This document shows, piece after piece, positions 11,901 to 22,730 of a stretch of DNA of 64,000 nucleotides. This DNA is from Polytrichum commune (Eukaryota > Streptophyta > Polytrichopsida > Polytrichales > Polytrichaceae): assembly GCA_950295325.1 (NCBI GenBank), contig OX485803.1, forward strand, positions 54,201,554-54,265,553. Direction: 5' to 3'. The position numbers and the translations under genes are program-made. Under the pieces are notes generated by a model that was given only the letters and a program-made list of their open reading frames with translations, was not told the DNA's origin and searched no databases. Numbering within the stretch: the stretch's first letter is position 1; each line of letters begins with the position of its first letter.

Positions 11901-12336
11901 ACAAGGCCCAGTTGGTCTCCCTCTTCTTCATGATCTCATACGCCCAACCCTTAGCTTCTGAGACATTGACCATGCGCGTGTTGGGGACCACTGTCTTCTG
12001 GTGGCAGATCATCCACATGCTCTCCACGCGCATGACAAAGTCCTCCTTGCAGTGGGAGTACTTGTAGCCATTCCCATTCATACGCGGCCCAAACAGACTC
12101 TCTACATCAGCTTCCTCCAGGTGTTGACCTATTTTGATATGCTTCGGGGTGATGCCATGGTTGTGGAGCTTGTACTTCTCCGCAAACCACTCACGTGTAA
12201 CCACAGTCTTGCGATCCCAGAGTATTTCGGGCTGCGAAGCGTACATGGGATCGACCCAACTAGACTTCTTCCCCCCTCTCTTCGCGCATAGCAACCTCTC
12301 CTCTGGTTCATCGCCTGTATCCCACGAATCACTCAT
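8970..12336 (-). pseudogene. Coiled-coil protein with RING-like Cys/His domain, two exons
   Basis: Exons are 12336-10839 and 9772-8970, joined through CCA|GTAAGT and TGCCAG|; both sides agree in phase 1 and give a frame of 767 codons. The ATG at 12336 follows an in-frame TAG. Order of parts: a conserved-looking N-terminal region (WFAEKYKLHNHGITPKHIKI), a long charged coiled-coil region to about residue 380, a Cys/His cluster at about residues 424-468 (CLC, CLVSCRHAYHSWC, then Cys 458, Cys 463 and His 468) ending in DWWVSAG, and a low-complexity acidic/basic tail with KRKK and KKGKR. Cys-x-His-x2-His-x2-Cys recalls RING/PHD-type zinc ligation. An in-frame TAG at 11620-11622 interrupts codon 239. 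It converges on the transposase gene of the same element. I infer an accessory DNA- or protein-binding factor; no function is proven. Confidence 0.7.
9773..10838 (-). other. Intron of the RING-like gene
   Basis: 1,066 bp with a GTAAGT donor at 10838 and a CAG acceptor ending at 9773. The sequence is rich in worn repeats of short phrases such as GTCACTAC and CCACA, but no clean period can be set by eye. No ORF of note. Confidence 0.7.
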
Positions 12337-12713
12337 GTTGCCTGGCTGGCTGTCTCTCAAGTGCTACACACACACACGTATGCTACAATATACCGGGTCC
12401 TTGCGCAACACGACAAGACGGATGTGGCAGCGGTTTGGGATGTGACAAGAAGAGTGGCGACGCGGCAGCAGGGCAGCAAGGCGGGAACGTGGAGTGCAGC
12501 GCTCCGAAAAGAAAGGACGGCCGAAGGTGATGAGGACAGGGACATGGCCCACAAACCCTAAAGCCCATGGCCGCACGATGAGGCCACATCCAACGGCCCG
12601 CAATGAAGACCGCGTGAGCATTTGAAACTCCACCACAAACGGATGAGAAATTGTCCACAGATGGATGACGGGTTTTGGCACGTGTGGATTAATTTCTAAG
12701 GGTATGGACTCCA
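12337..12713. promoter_or_regulatory. GC-rich upstream region of the RING-like gene
   Basis: GC-rich leader between the ATG of the - strand gene and the right terminal repeat, with a short CACACACACA run at 12363-12374. It must hold the promoter if the gene is expressed; no certain TATA box is visible. Short open frames here are treated as chance. Confidence 0.35.
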
Positions 12714-12763
12714 TGAAATATGAGTATGGACCGGTATTGGTCCACTCAACCATGCATCCACCC
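12714..12763 (-). repeat. Right terminal inverted repeat of the 11.5-kb element
   Basis: The reverse complement of this end starts GGGTGGATGCATGG, with 26 bp identical to the left end. Confidence 0.85.
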
Positions 12764-12767
12764 ATAA
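12764..12767. repeat. Right target-site duplication ATAA
   Basis: ATAA directly follows the right terminal inverted repeat of the 11.5-kb element and matches 1213-1216. Confidence 0.75.
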
Positions 12768-15414
12768 ACAATCATGAGCAAAGGACAAATAATTTAGATC
12801 CATGTGACATATATTGCAATGAAGCAAATTCCTACGAAGAAACTTCTCAAACCATGTACACTAAGTGTTGAACAATGTAATGGTAATGTTTCGCAATGCA
12901 CAGTCTAAATAGATTATCAAACTAAGAATAAAAAAAATAGTCAAATATGAGCTTTCAATTTGAGGTTTTTTGGTTTTGAAATGTTAATATGTGTCTATTA
13001 ATACATTTTGCAAACTCTACAAAGGAGAAATTGCTCATGAATTAGTTTCACTTTGCAAACGAGATTACATGTTGATTATCCTTTCTTTGGAAAACCATAT
13101 TTGAGGGATTTTGACGAGTTGAAAATAAGGTTCATCTATCTGGTTTGAGTTGTCAAACTAATGAAATCATTGAATTGATTATATTATATAAGAGCAATTG
13201 CACATTTTCCTTCACTTAGTTTTATATGCACACATTTTGCATATTTTGCATATATGAGCCTTGTATCCCCCTATCCTACATTCTAAACAAATTGGATTGT
13301 AACTCTCATGACCTCAAACAACAAAACATAATATAAAAAATTTAACCCTAAACCTACATTAATTGCATTTTTTTGAATAATGTAGGTGCTTAAAATTGAT
13401 TTGTCTAAGGTAAATAATACACATATGGTCACCTGAGTAGTATGGCAATGCACGTGAAGGAGAATCACCCACACAAAAAAATGCCCAATCCTTGGTAATT
13501 CACATGTGGGATTACTATTTCACATGTCGATCTTGAATCTCTTACCCCCTAATACTGTCATATAAAACCCTTGAGATGGGGAATATTTTTTATAGCTACT
13601 ATGAACCATTACATTTTTCCTTCACCCCCAATGCATGGCCTTACCCCCAACCCAATTCAATAAGCATCTAAGACATAGATTCATGAAACACATATGGAAA
13701 GAAATATAAAGAAATCCACTCAACATTTTGAAGGGTGAAAATTTAATTAAAAAGAAAAACATATCATCACAATGAGTACAAATATGGGAGAATAAAAAAA
13801 TTAAAAAAATCTCAAAAAAACCCTCATGTTAAAATTTAAATCCACTTTCACCCAAAAGCAATTGCACCAAAACCCCATAAACCAATGTTGGCTATGTTGA
13901 GGGCCATTTACAACATTGGGAGGGAAGACATAGATGTATGGCTATTGGCGGCGATGTTTGGGATGCACTCCATTTGACTATTTTTGGTTTTAACTTGAAG
14001 TATATTATTTAATGACATTTTACTCTGACTCACTTTGCTATCTTAAATAATTTCCAATTGCCCACTCCCCTTTGCTAGGGAGTGGACTCTTCATACCATG
14101 TGATTGTATGAATTAACGTGACTCTAAGAATGGATATTAATTGGGGCATATTATACATAAGGGAGAGGTATTATTTTTCTCTAGTTTGCATAATTAAATA
14201 GGCTACTAAGAATTTTGAAGTGAACGTAGATGTACAGAAGGGGGCCCTAATGTTCTGAAAACATTGAAAATAGATATGTCAGTTTCATTGAATTCACATT
14301 TTCATCCATTGTTATCATATAGTAATAGTCCCCAATGACTATACTCTCCATTCTTGATCGGGTTTACAATTGGCTTCTTGGTTTTTATAAACCGGAGGTT
14401 CTTGGAGCACTCGTAGGCTCCGTTGAATTTTCCTCTGCAAAATAAGGCTAAGTTATTGTGGTCTTGTCTTTGTTTGTTTCATGCAATCGTTGAGTTACAT
14501 GCTATGAATGAAAAGTGTTCAATGACTTTCTCATTGAAAAGTGAAAGTGGGATTCATATGTAATAAAGGCCTATTTATTTCATATTTATATTTGTAATAT
14601 GTAGTGGAGGCATTTATCACATTAAAATTGAAAAGATTAAGATACATACATGAGTCCAATTTCTAGGATGATGTTGGTATACACTTGTTTTTCTTTGTAA
14701 ACTTCTTGTATATAGGAGGTTAGATTTCATAGTGACCCATGCACATCATTTAGGTTTCACTGATGAGTCTTCCCCTCCCCTCCTCACCCCAACCACCGAA
14801 TACCTCGAAAACTTTAAAATGCCCAAACGCATCATCAGAATGCTCATGAAAAAATTTATTACAAGTTTTTATTTAAAAATTAACTTACATTAGAGTTACT
14901 TGTAAAGCCCTTCAAAAAGGGGCAAAATGTGGGTTTGATCCTTCTTTGAGAAAACTTTCTATTAAGAGCTCACTAGCTCATTGTGCTTTTGGAGCCTATT
15001 TTGAAAGTTGGGTGCATAATTGTGGGACCTCCTCTTTCCACCTCTCAAACTTTGAGAGAACTTTAGGATTTGAAAACGGGTTTGCATATGGAACCCATTG
15101 TCCTAGCTAAATCCCACATCAACCTATCCAAGGCTAGGTTGGCCCACCCATCCCAGATGGACATGCTAGCAAGCCGGTTTTTAATAGCCCAAAAACACTC
15201 ATGGTGGATGATAATTTAAGCATTAAGGAAATTTGAGTGACTTTGTGTTGATTCTCATAAACTCATGGTTTGGGACTAAACCCATGGTTTCATCCACTTT
15301 ATTTTACGAATAAATCTATTATCCTCAACACACGCAATTTAGAAAGGAACCAACACCCAATACAACCCCCCACCATAAAAAAAGAATACGCCTTTGTGAT
15401 TAGACCCCTGGTAT
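12768..15414. other. AT-rich repeat DNA without genes
   Basis: No supportable gene. The segment at about 14095-14235 (CTTCATACCATGTGATTG... to ...AAGTGAACG) is a dispersed repeat, here called F, with a copy at 50190-50330 and an inverted one at 41965-42045. Confidence 0.5.
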
Positions 15415-15825
15415 GGCTCTACCTTAAAGGAGAGAAAAATTCACCTACCCACCTACAAGCACCACTAGGGAAACCATCCATATGTCGCATCAATTTTCCT
15501 TGATGACGAATGGGTTTTTATTCATGCAAGTGTCAAAAAGCACCTATGTTTCTATTTAATTATATAGGCCATGGCAAAACTTGAATATCATAGAATCAAT
15601 ACTAAGTAAGGCTCTACCCTAAGGAGAGAAAAATTCACCTACCTAAATCATTTACCTACCCACAATTAGGCATTACACCACAAGGAAAACCATCCATGTG
15701 TTACATCAATTTTCCCTGGTGACAAATGGGGTTTTATTCATGCAAGTGCCAAGAAGCACTTGCATTTTTATTTATTTATGTATGCCACAACAGAACCTGA
15801 ATCTCATAGAATCACTATTAAGAAA
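15415..15825. repeat. Diverged tandem duplication, about 195-215 bp units
   Basis: Unit 1 (15415-15609) and unit 2 (15610-15825) both start GGCTCTACC, share AGGAGAGAAAAATTCACCTACC and AACCATCCAT, and end in CATAGAATCA.TA.TAAG. Unit 2 has a 20-base expansion near its start. Confidence 0.8.
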
Positions 15826-16064
15826 GGTGGGCCTACATGACACTAGCATGACATCGAAATGACATCGTTCTAACCAACCTTAACACGTGTTAAATTCCAC
15901 ACGGGAGTAGCCTTGGCCATGTTGAAGTGATGTCATCCTAGACACAGTCTACTGCTAGGCCCTTGTGAACGAAAAGTTATCACGTGCCGAATTAAATCTC
16001 CAATTGGAAATGATTCAAATCACTCACGCACCAGAATCACAAGCACCAGAATTCGAACCTAGTA

Positions 16065-16284
16065 CACCAAATATGATATTTAGTGTGACGTACTATTTGG
16101 ATTTACACGGTGCTATATCTTTGAACTGTTAAAATACTTTTTTTACTAAGTAAAGTTGTCAATGTTCTATAATGTCCAACCTACCAATTCAGCATTTATT
16201 GGTAAAATATGAGGTGTGCAGTAAATAAATATAGCATTGGGTGATTCCAAATAGTAAGTCACACTAAATATCATATTTAGTGTA
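16065..16284. mobile_element. MITE-like element, family B copy 1
   Basis: About 220 bp with long inverted ends: the left reads ATATGATATTTAGTGTGACG then TACTATTTGGA and TGCTATA; the reverse complement of the right end gives the same with few changes over about 50 bp. It contains no coding sequence. Class unknown. Confidence 0.8.
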
Positions 16285-16456
16285 GCTCCTGGTGCTCACG
16301 CGGGTGCCTTACCCGAGACCCCATACCAATGCTAATTTAATTTAAACTACTATATTACCACATACATCACACAATTTAAGTGCTTGGACCTCCTTAAGTT
16401 TTGTACACTGGCACAGTATCCAGGGAGATTTTTGGGCAAAATAGGTTAAAATACTA

Positions 16457-16774
16457 CACTAGATAGGATATTTAGTGTTCGATTATACTTAGTGTTGTTA
16501 CCACCCTACCCTGCTCAACACTAATTTTCAATTCCTTGCTAATTAGTGTTAGACATAAATGTGCCGCTACTTTCCCTATTGCCACCTTCCTTATTATATA
16601 ATTTTTTTCATAACCTTTTTAATACTAAGTTCAAACATGTAATCTCCACATATTACCATAGTTGCTATTTAGTGTTTGAGTTTACATTTAATGTTACTTA
16701 CTTTCAGAGGGTTATTAATATTTAGTGTATGTGTTCGTATTTAGTGTATCAAACACTTAATATCTTATTTAGTG
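16457..16774. mobile_element. MITE-like element, family A-related
   Basis: The ends are CACTAGATAGGATATTTAGTG and the inverse of CACTAAATAAGATATTAAGTG. About 318 bp, inserted at the edge of a family D repeat (TTGTTTCCAAG follows). No coding sequence. Confidence 0.65.
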
Positions 16775-16784
16775 TATTGTTTCC

Positions 16785-16955
16785 AAGTCCAACCGATTAC
16801 ATGTTGTGATCTTTTTATTTTTCTTTATTAATTCAAGGTATATTCTATATATTCTTCCAAAACGACTGGTGATTATCCCATAGTCTTGAACTTCAATTGA
16901 TTATTTCTCAAACTCAACCAATTCATCTGTAACTAGCGGTCGGTTCACAAAAACT
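16785..16955 (-). repeat. Dispersed repeat family D, inverted copy
   Basis: Read on -, it contains AACCGACCGCTAGTTACAG, TGAGTTTGAGAAATAA and, at its far end, CATGTAATCGG. It matches copies at 17403, 20127, 22085, 43825, 50405 and 51690-52490. Together with 17403-17559 it forms an inverted pair. Confidence 0.7.
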
Positions 16956-17131
16956 AGAAACCCCAATCCACATGATACCGGAACTCACATCTAATTCTAA
17001 AATTTGAAACAACACCTTTGTGATTTGCAATTGTCTCATCTACTCAATATCACCTATTAGTGTGGTTTATCAGTTGGCATTACGTGCTACTACAAAATTT
17101 TACCAAGAGTATCATTTTCTACATTTTTTAT

Positions 17132-17324
17132 CCCAATTAATGCATGTTACCATCGGAGTTACCCAATGCTATAACTATTCAACGAGAATGTAATATACCA
17201 AGCAAAGGCATTCATAATCTATATTGTCCTAATAACCTAGTGAACTTTCGTTAGTAAAAATTGAACTGTTGAGTAAGACGTTATTGCACTATGTAACTCC
17301 ATATAGTAACATGCACTAATTGGG
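17132..17324. mobile_element. MITE-like element with CCCAATTA ends
   Basis: The left end CCCAATTAATGCATGTTACC, followed by GGAGTTACCCAATGCTATAAC, matches the reverse complement of the right end over about 44 bp. 193 bp, non-coding. Its subterminal GGAGTTA...TGCTATAA motif is shared with families B and C. Confidence 0.75.
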
Positions 17325-17402
17325 TAATCACTATAGAACTCTACTGAGTAAGTTACGGTTTGCAACATGTCATTATGATTGTGAGCATGTCAAGCAATGA
17401 AC

Positions 17403-17559
17403 GGGAAGAACCGACTGCTAGTTGCAAATGAACCGGTTGAGTTTGAGAAATAACCGACTGAAGTTAAAGACTTTAAGAAAATTACCCATCACTTTAGAGA
17501 AATGTATGGAATAAACCTCAAATTAGTAAAGGAAAACCAAAAGATCACAACATGTAACT
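17403..17559 (+). repeat. Dispersed repeat family D, direct copy
   Basis: Begins GGGAAGAACCGACTGCTAG, contains AACCGGTTGAGTTTGAGAAA and ends AACATGTAACTA, where a family B/C-type MITE interrupts it. Confidence 0.7.
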
Positions 17560-17761
17560 ACACCATTTATGGTATTTAGTGTCAAATACTATTCGGAGTT
17601 ACATCATGTTATGAATTTTTTGATGATAGATCTCATTTTTACCAACAAGGGTCAAATTGGTTGTTTGAACACTATGGAACATTAACATCTTTACTTCGTA
17701 AAAAATGATATAGCAATGTGTAACTCCGAATTGTAAGTGATGCTAAATACCATAAACGGTG
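17560..17761. mobile_element. MITE-like element with CACCATTTATGG ends
   Basis: Inverted ends ACACCATTTATGGTATTTAG and CACCGTTTATGGTATTTAGC (reverse complement of the right), followed inward by ATTCGGAGTTACA. About 202 bp, non-coding. Confidence 0.8.
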
Positions 17762-18055
17762 CCCTGCAATCGCACCCAACCCGAGGTCACACATTAGCAA
17801 CCATGATCTTTCTGATAGAAGAGTCCTATGAGTTTCCACATTTATCAGGATCAGGTAGGGTGGCCCATGCTATTCGCAATCAATAGCTGATTGAATGGCC
17901 AATGTGGGATTTTCTTCAACTTAGCCCAGAGGAGGCAACGATTGATTCACATAAGTTAAGGTTACGGCTTTGTCTGGAGTGAATTCAGCACTAACCACTC
18001 TCCCACTTGTGTCAATAGCACAATCGTATGGGACTCTTACATAATTTGAAGGCCA

Positions 18056-18513
18056 TTAAAAACATCTCATCAGTTTCTTCTGTGCTTGAAAAGTATGGTA
18101 ACCTTCAAGATCGAACAAGAAGTCACTCTGCACCGATTGCAGTGGCCATTGATGTATTTCTTGGGTGAAATCGATCAGATCCGAAGCTCCTGCACTGCAT
18201 GTGGTACTCGTGAAGCATTGAGGTAGAGTCAATGTAAACTGTTCAATGAAATGAAGAGATTTTAGAGTCCATGAAGCCAAAAGGTTAATGGGATTGAAAG
18301 TACATTGGGACTGTTTCAGACTAGCTAATTCCCTCGAGTAGCGGAGTGTGGTAGCCTCCGTGAGGTAGAGACTAATGTCAGCTTGATCATCCGATTGAAA
18401 GAAAGACTTGAGGCTCCCTAATACTACATTCTCCAATAATGATGGAAACTTATCTCTAATATAGGGGCCACTCCAACACACAAAGTGTGCCTCGTTTTCG
18501 ACTGCATTATAAG
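18056..18513 (-). other. Unidentified exon-like ORF, possible gene fragment
   Basis: An open frame on - runs from a good splice-acceptor-like sequence (CTCTTATAATGCAG, ending near 18500) to a stop at 18056. It reads VENEAHFVCWSGPYIRDKF, then NVVLGSLKSFFQSDDQADIS, LYLTEATTLRYSRELASL, and near the end HQWPLQSVQSDFLFDLEGY. Composition and the acceptor suggest a real coding exon of about 150 codons from a host protein. I do not recognise the family. Flanking exons are not visible, and the surroundings are repeats, so it may be a stranded gene fragment. Confidence 0.4.
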
Positions 18514-20126
18514 AGCAAAAGTGATATAGTCAATAGGATACCACAACATACCAAAGACAACTATTACCTATATGTACTTCAATTATTCATTTTCTAAGTT
18601 CCAACACTACCATTCTTGCTCACGTATCTCAATGAGTGTCTATCTCCTCTTCCACATTTATAAGGTGTGATAATCAATACCCAATAGGGGTCCTCACTTG
18701 AGATGCGGTTCCCCCCCCCCCCCTTCAAAAGGGCACTAGAAGTGGGAAAAAAAAAGTCCTTATTGTTTGTTGGTTCATTTAACCATGTGAGCTATAGGGA
18801 GAAAGTGCCACTTGTAGGTAAATTTGAATCAACATGTGGATAAGGTAGACATGCCTAACTTGGATACTTTTTTTGGCACCCACTCTTGAATGATATGAAT
18901 TTAGCAAATTTGAATCATGCTTGTTGCTATTTGTCTTATAATTTTCAAAGCTCATATGAACATCTTGTTCATTACCAAGTGAAGATTCTCGTGCTCATTA
19001 AGTGGTCCTATACGTCCCCCCAATCATGTTGACTATTGAACCTAGAATGGTTAGCATATTTAGAGAACGTAGTCCAATCTCTTTTAGAAACATGTCTTTT
19101 TCAAGGTCCATTCTTGAATACACACCTAAGCACATATCACTCAAATATAGGTGTCCACATTATCGTTATGTTAATTCTAGGCACATCTACCATAGTTCTT
19201 GTAGTGAGCAGGAAAATGGCTCCCAAGAGGTTAGGTTCCGCATCACCCCGATGCTTGTGGAAAGGAAGGCACTTGTGGGCACACATATAAGAGAACAACC
19301 TTCTTCAGAAAGGCTTCTCGTCTGCAATACTGCAATCACAAGTTTGCACTTGAATGATATGGCTGGAGAATACTATTATGTCTGTCATGACATGGACCCA
19401 TTGTTGGTTTTTTTCCTCTTGCTTAATCTTTTGGGCATGGGAGGGGCTCTTAGTGCTAATGATAAGGGACACACTGCATATTACTGAACATGATGACCGT
19501 GCATGTTTTGTTTTCTCCCCCCTGTATAAACCAATACAACATCCTCTCCCCTGGCATTTGGGAAAGGATGGGAGGACCTTAGTTTGTGTCTTTAATTGAC
19601 GATTGTCAATCACGTGTCACTCACGAGAACATTAAGACAAGAAAATATTATATTGTCGCTCTTCACTCACACAATTCTTGTACAATGAGAACCTTTACTT
19701 ACCTCAGTCGTGGTTCCACATCCTATACTGCAGTGATGATGCCACTAAAGTGAGTGAAAAATCCAACATTTGCAAAGTGTACACAGAACATATGTCATGG
19801 CAACCGAAGAAAAGAATGCACTTGTGCAACCTTGTTTCGATGGGCATCTTCTGGAGTTTTTGTAGAAGGTGTTCTCTTGAATATAGAGCGAGCTTCTCTA
19901 ATAAGGTATGTTATCAGGTGTGGCACAGGCACTAATGACTTTTTTATAAATCACTGTGTCTTCAAGAAGCCCCGGGCATGCCAAGGTTCATTTATGGAAT
20001 AGCATGTTACAGAATTGTGTCATTGCCAGGAAATCAGAAATTAGTACATTAGCGCAAAAATATTTAATAGGAATATTCCCAGAAATCTGAAGATTCTTAG
20101 AAGAACGATATTCCTCGCCACTGCTC
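18514..20126. repeat. Dispersed repeat region (family G) and filler
   Basis: About 18870-19345 is shared, diverged, with 38620-38960: both hold CATTAAGTGGTC, CCAATCTCTT and CACTCAAATATAGGTGTCCA. A C-run of about 15 bases lies near 18710. No supportable gene; the several open frames here fall on this repeat. Confidence 0.5.
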
Positions 20127-20346
20127 GGGAAGAACCGGCGGTTTGTTACAGATGGACCGGTTGAGTTTGAGAAATAACTGGTTGCAGTTGGGAGACTTCA
20201 GGAGAATTACCGATCATTTTAGAGGAATCTATGGAATATACCTCTAATGAATAAATAAAAACTGGAAGATGTCAACATGTCTCCGGCTGGATTTAGAATC
20301 ACTGGGATCTTGACCGACTATGTCCAAAAACTTCCCGGGCACAGTT
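20127..20346 (+). repeat. Dispersed repeat family D, most complete copy
   Basis: Starts GGGAAGAACCGGCGG, contains ACCGGTTGAGTTTGAGAAAT, then TTACCGATCATTTTAGAGGA, then GATGTCAACATGTCTCCGG, and ends ACTTCCCGGGCA. The start (GGGAAGAACC) and end (CTTCCCGGG) are partly complementary. About 220 bp, non-coding. Confidence 0.7.
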
Positions 20347-20534
20347 CCTTGCACATAGAAAGCAGCTTGTTGAATGATCATTTAAGACTTCTGTATCTTC
20401 AAAGATTCTCAAACATGTGTATATCATAAAGGTATGCAGATTCCAGAACACATTACATTGCACCAGGTTAAAGCCCCTGGCGTGCCAAGTAAGATCAATT
20501 TAATCTGAGTGATAAATTATATACTGTGTGATTT

Positions 20535-20925
20535 CCAACCAATAATAAGGTATGCGAGTGTTATTCGATTACTTTTCTTAATCTGACACCTATATTTGAT
20601 TCATCCGTGGTTTGCTGAGGAGCAAAGAATGAACACCATAAATGCACATGTCTAAAACCAATTGGATTACATCTTCGAATTTTATTAACTATTCCACATT
20701 CAATAGTGAACACAATTGAAAGGACCTATGTATCCAATGAAAGATTCAGCAAACATGCACTCCCAATAACCATAGCTAAATCAAAGGCGTTCCAAATTTC
20801 CATCCGATTTTTGCTGATGCCTCATTGTAGATTTGCTATTGCAACACAAGTTACGTTGTGCAAGTCTAATCAGTAGAAGTTGCAGAACATCAAAACAAAC
20901 TGAATAACAACTACATACCTTAGGT
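20535..20925 (+). repeat. Dispersed repeat family E, copy 1
   Basis: Homologous along its length with 33475-33840 (AATAGTGAACACAATTGA, CCAATAACCATA, TAGATTTGCTA.TGCAACACAA, AGTAGAAGTTG) and with an inverted copy at about 54790-55045. The class of the parent element is unknown. Confidence 0.7.
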
Positions 20926-22084
20926 TTTAGAGCATAAACCTTAACAGGACTACTCATCCTCATCATGAACATGGTGAGAATATTCTGTCAAATTCATGGC
21001 AGTCGTTTGGAGGTCCAGAAATGTAGATCAGAATGCTAGTGACATAAGAAGGAATCTCCTTTCCAAAGTCCACCTGGAGCCAAATGCTTGTTGCTATTCT
21101 TTTGCGTCACAAGATTGACATTAAATCGTCTCCAATGTCTTCACTGGGTACTGGTCTCACCTAACTTTTTGTCTTCTCTCTCCTTAGAGTCTCGATACAT
21201 GTAAAAAACTTGTGTATGTCCTTCAAGTCCTGAGTCGAGCACAATGTCAAGATTGTTGAAATTGCTCAATTTCCAACTGAGAATTTGCGAGTTTCCAAGG
21301 TTCTTGCACAAAGTGTGTTGATACCTATTGCTTAGTATTCAATAAATTAACCAACACTCTTAGTGCAAAATTGATTATTTTACAGGTACATCGTGTTATT
21401 GAATCAGAACCCATTTACTTTTACACTATTATGCTGGAGGTTGTAGATAGCAGCAAAGACACTAACAAAAGGTTTCAAACCTTACTAAGTACTCGTTAAT
21501 TGACATAAGATTGCAACTCACTCGCCAGAGTCCGAAACGCCATCTCTGATTGGGTTGTTGTCAATTTAATCATCTAAACCTTGTCTGATAATACAACTGG
21601 ACAGCAAAAAGCAATGGCGTCAATTGATACAATCAAGTAACCACTTTGAAGAATACAATTAATATACATGTCATACATGCCTTCATTGAGACCATTAACA
21701 TTGTCTTGCAAATGTTCAGAACCGCCCTAGCCTGTCAAGATATTGGCACATGTGTACAATCTCAAATTTTAAAAAATTATGTCCTGCACAATTTTTTCGA
21801 AAAGTACTTTGCTCTTAAATTTCTATTGCAACTTGAATTTTAAGTGTAAAATGTAAGACTATCCTGTACCAGATGCATTCCTACAATCAAGTTAGTGGGG
21901 TTCAAAAAAATTGACTGAAGATGTTGAGAATTTCTTATGAACTAGAGAGTAGGATTCATTGCAAGGATCACGGTCAGTAGCATTGGTTTCAACCACTGAA
22001 GGTAGATTTTAGGTATCCAAATCTACCTCGAACGGCCATAAACCAATGCTAACGACCCATGATCCTTGTAGAGATAAGGTTTCC
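20926..22084. other. Non-coding AT-rich DNA
   Basis: No supportable gene or RNA. Only short open frames. Confidence 0.45.
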
Positions 22085-22262
22085 AAAATAATCAGTTCCA
22101 GTTCAAAACTTTAGGCAAATCACCAATCATTTTAGAGGAATCTAAAAATATACCCCTCAAACTAAGAAAGAAAACTGAAAGATATCAACATGTGACCAGT
22201 TGGGACTTGGAAACACATGCACCTCGACCGATTTTGCTCAAAATCTCCCGGAGACTAGATTA
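22085..22262 (+). repeat. Dispersed repeat family D, copy
   Basis: Shares CCAATCATTTTAGAGGAATC, GATATCAACATGTGACC and AATCTCCCGG with the family D consensus; its first part is degraded. Confidence 0.6.
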
Positions 22263-22677
22263 GGTGTTCTGATTGTAAGTCTGCACTTATGATGTTGCCA
22301 TTTCAGATGACGATAAATATCCAAAACTGAATTCCATTGCGCCTGTGAGAGAGCACTGTGTACTTACTTCCTTTACCTTATCTTTACTCCATTCCGCATT
22401 CAGTTCCATTGCTCTAACTGAATCTAGTACAAACTTGAAGTCTGGCATACCTATCTATTAGTACGAGTGCACCAGCCTAACCTACTTATAATGAAGAAAG
22501 TGGACGTTCATATACTATTATTCGTATTAAATTCGGCCAAAGCAACAAGTGGCATGAGCACATGAGAGGCCTCCACATCCAGTTACTCCACACCACTTGT
22601 GATCCATGCACCAGTCTAAGTATCCTATCGATGATGTTATTACATCACGTCATGTCAGGGGACTCGATCTACCTAAC

Positions 22678-22680
22678 TTA
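22678..22680. repeat. Left TTA target-site duplication
   Basis: TTA directly before the left Harbinger end; the same triplet follows the right end at 30221-30223. Confidence 0.85.
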
Positions 22681-22730
22681 GGGGGGGGCCGCACCCGGTG
22701 GCTTCAAGCCGGAAATGGTGCCGAAACCGG
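22681..22730 (+). repeat. Left terminal inverted repeat of the Harbinger element
   Basis: Starts GGGGGGGGCCGCACCCGGTG; ungapped match of about 34/50 to the reverse complement of the right end. Confidence 0.8.

Larger units (their letters stand above)
1217..12763. mobile_element. 11.5-kb two-gene DNA transposon (family unassigned, Sola-like hypothesis)
   Basis: Seen: both ends start, read inward, with GGGTGGATGCATGGTTGAGT. The first 26 bp are identical and weaker similarity continues to about 50 bp. The element is flanked on both sides by ATAA (1213-1216 and 12764-12767), a 4-bp direct repeat. Inside are two convergent spliced genes: a DDE-like transposase on + and a coiled-coil/RING-like protein on -. 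A piece of an aspartyl-tRNA synthetase gene and a 36-bp minisatellite lie between them. Known: 4-bp target duplications occur in the Sola superfamily, among others. Inference: this is one mobile unit that moves as a whole and has picked up host DNA. Assignment to Sola is a guess from the duplication length only. Both genes contain in-frame stops, so this copy would need a transposase from elsewhere to move. Confidence 0.8.

Noticed and set aside
16040-16066. tRNA 3' half (TTCGAA loop with a five-pair stem)
   Set aside because: No D arm, anticodon arm or acceptor partner; a MITE lies where the rest should be.
19002-19487. 161-codon open frame
   Set aside because: Falls on dispersed repeat G, whose relative at 38.6-39.0 kb does not keep the frame.
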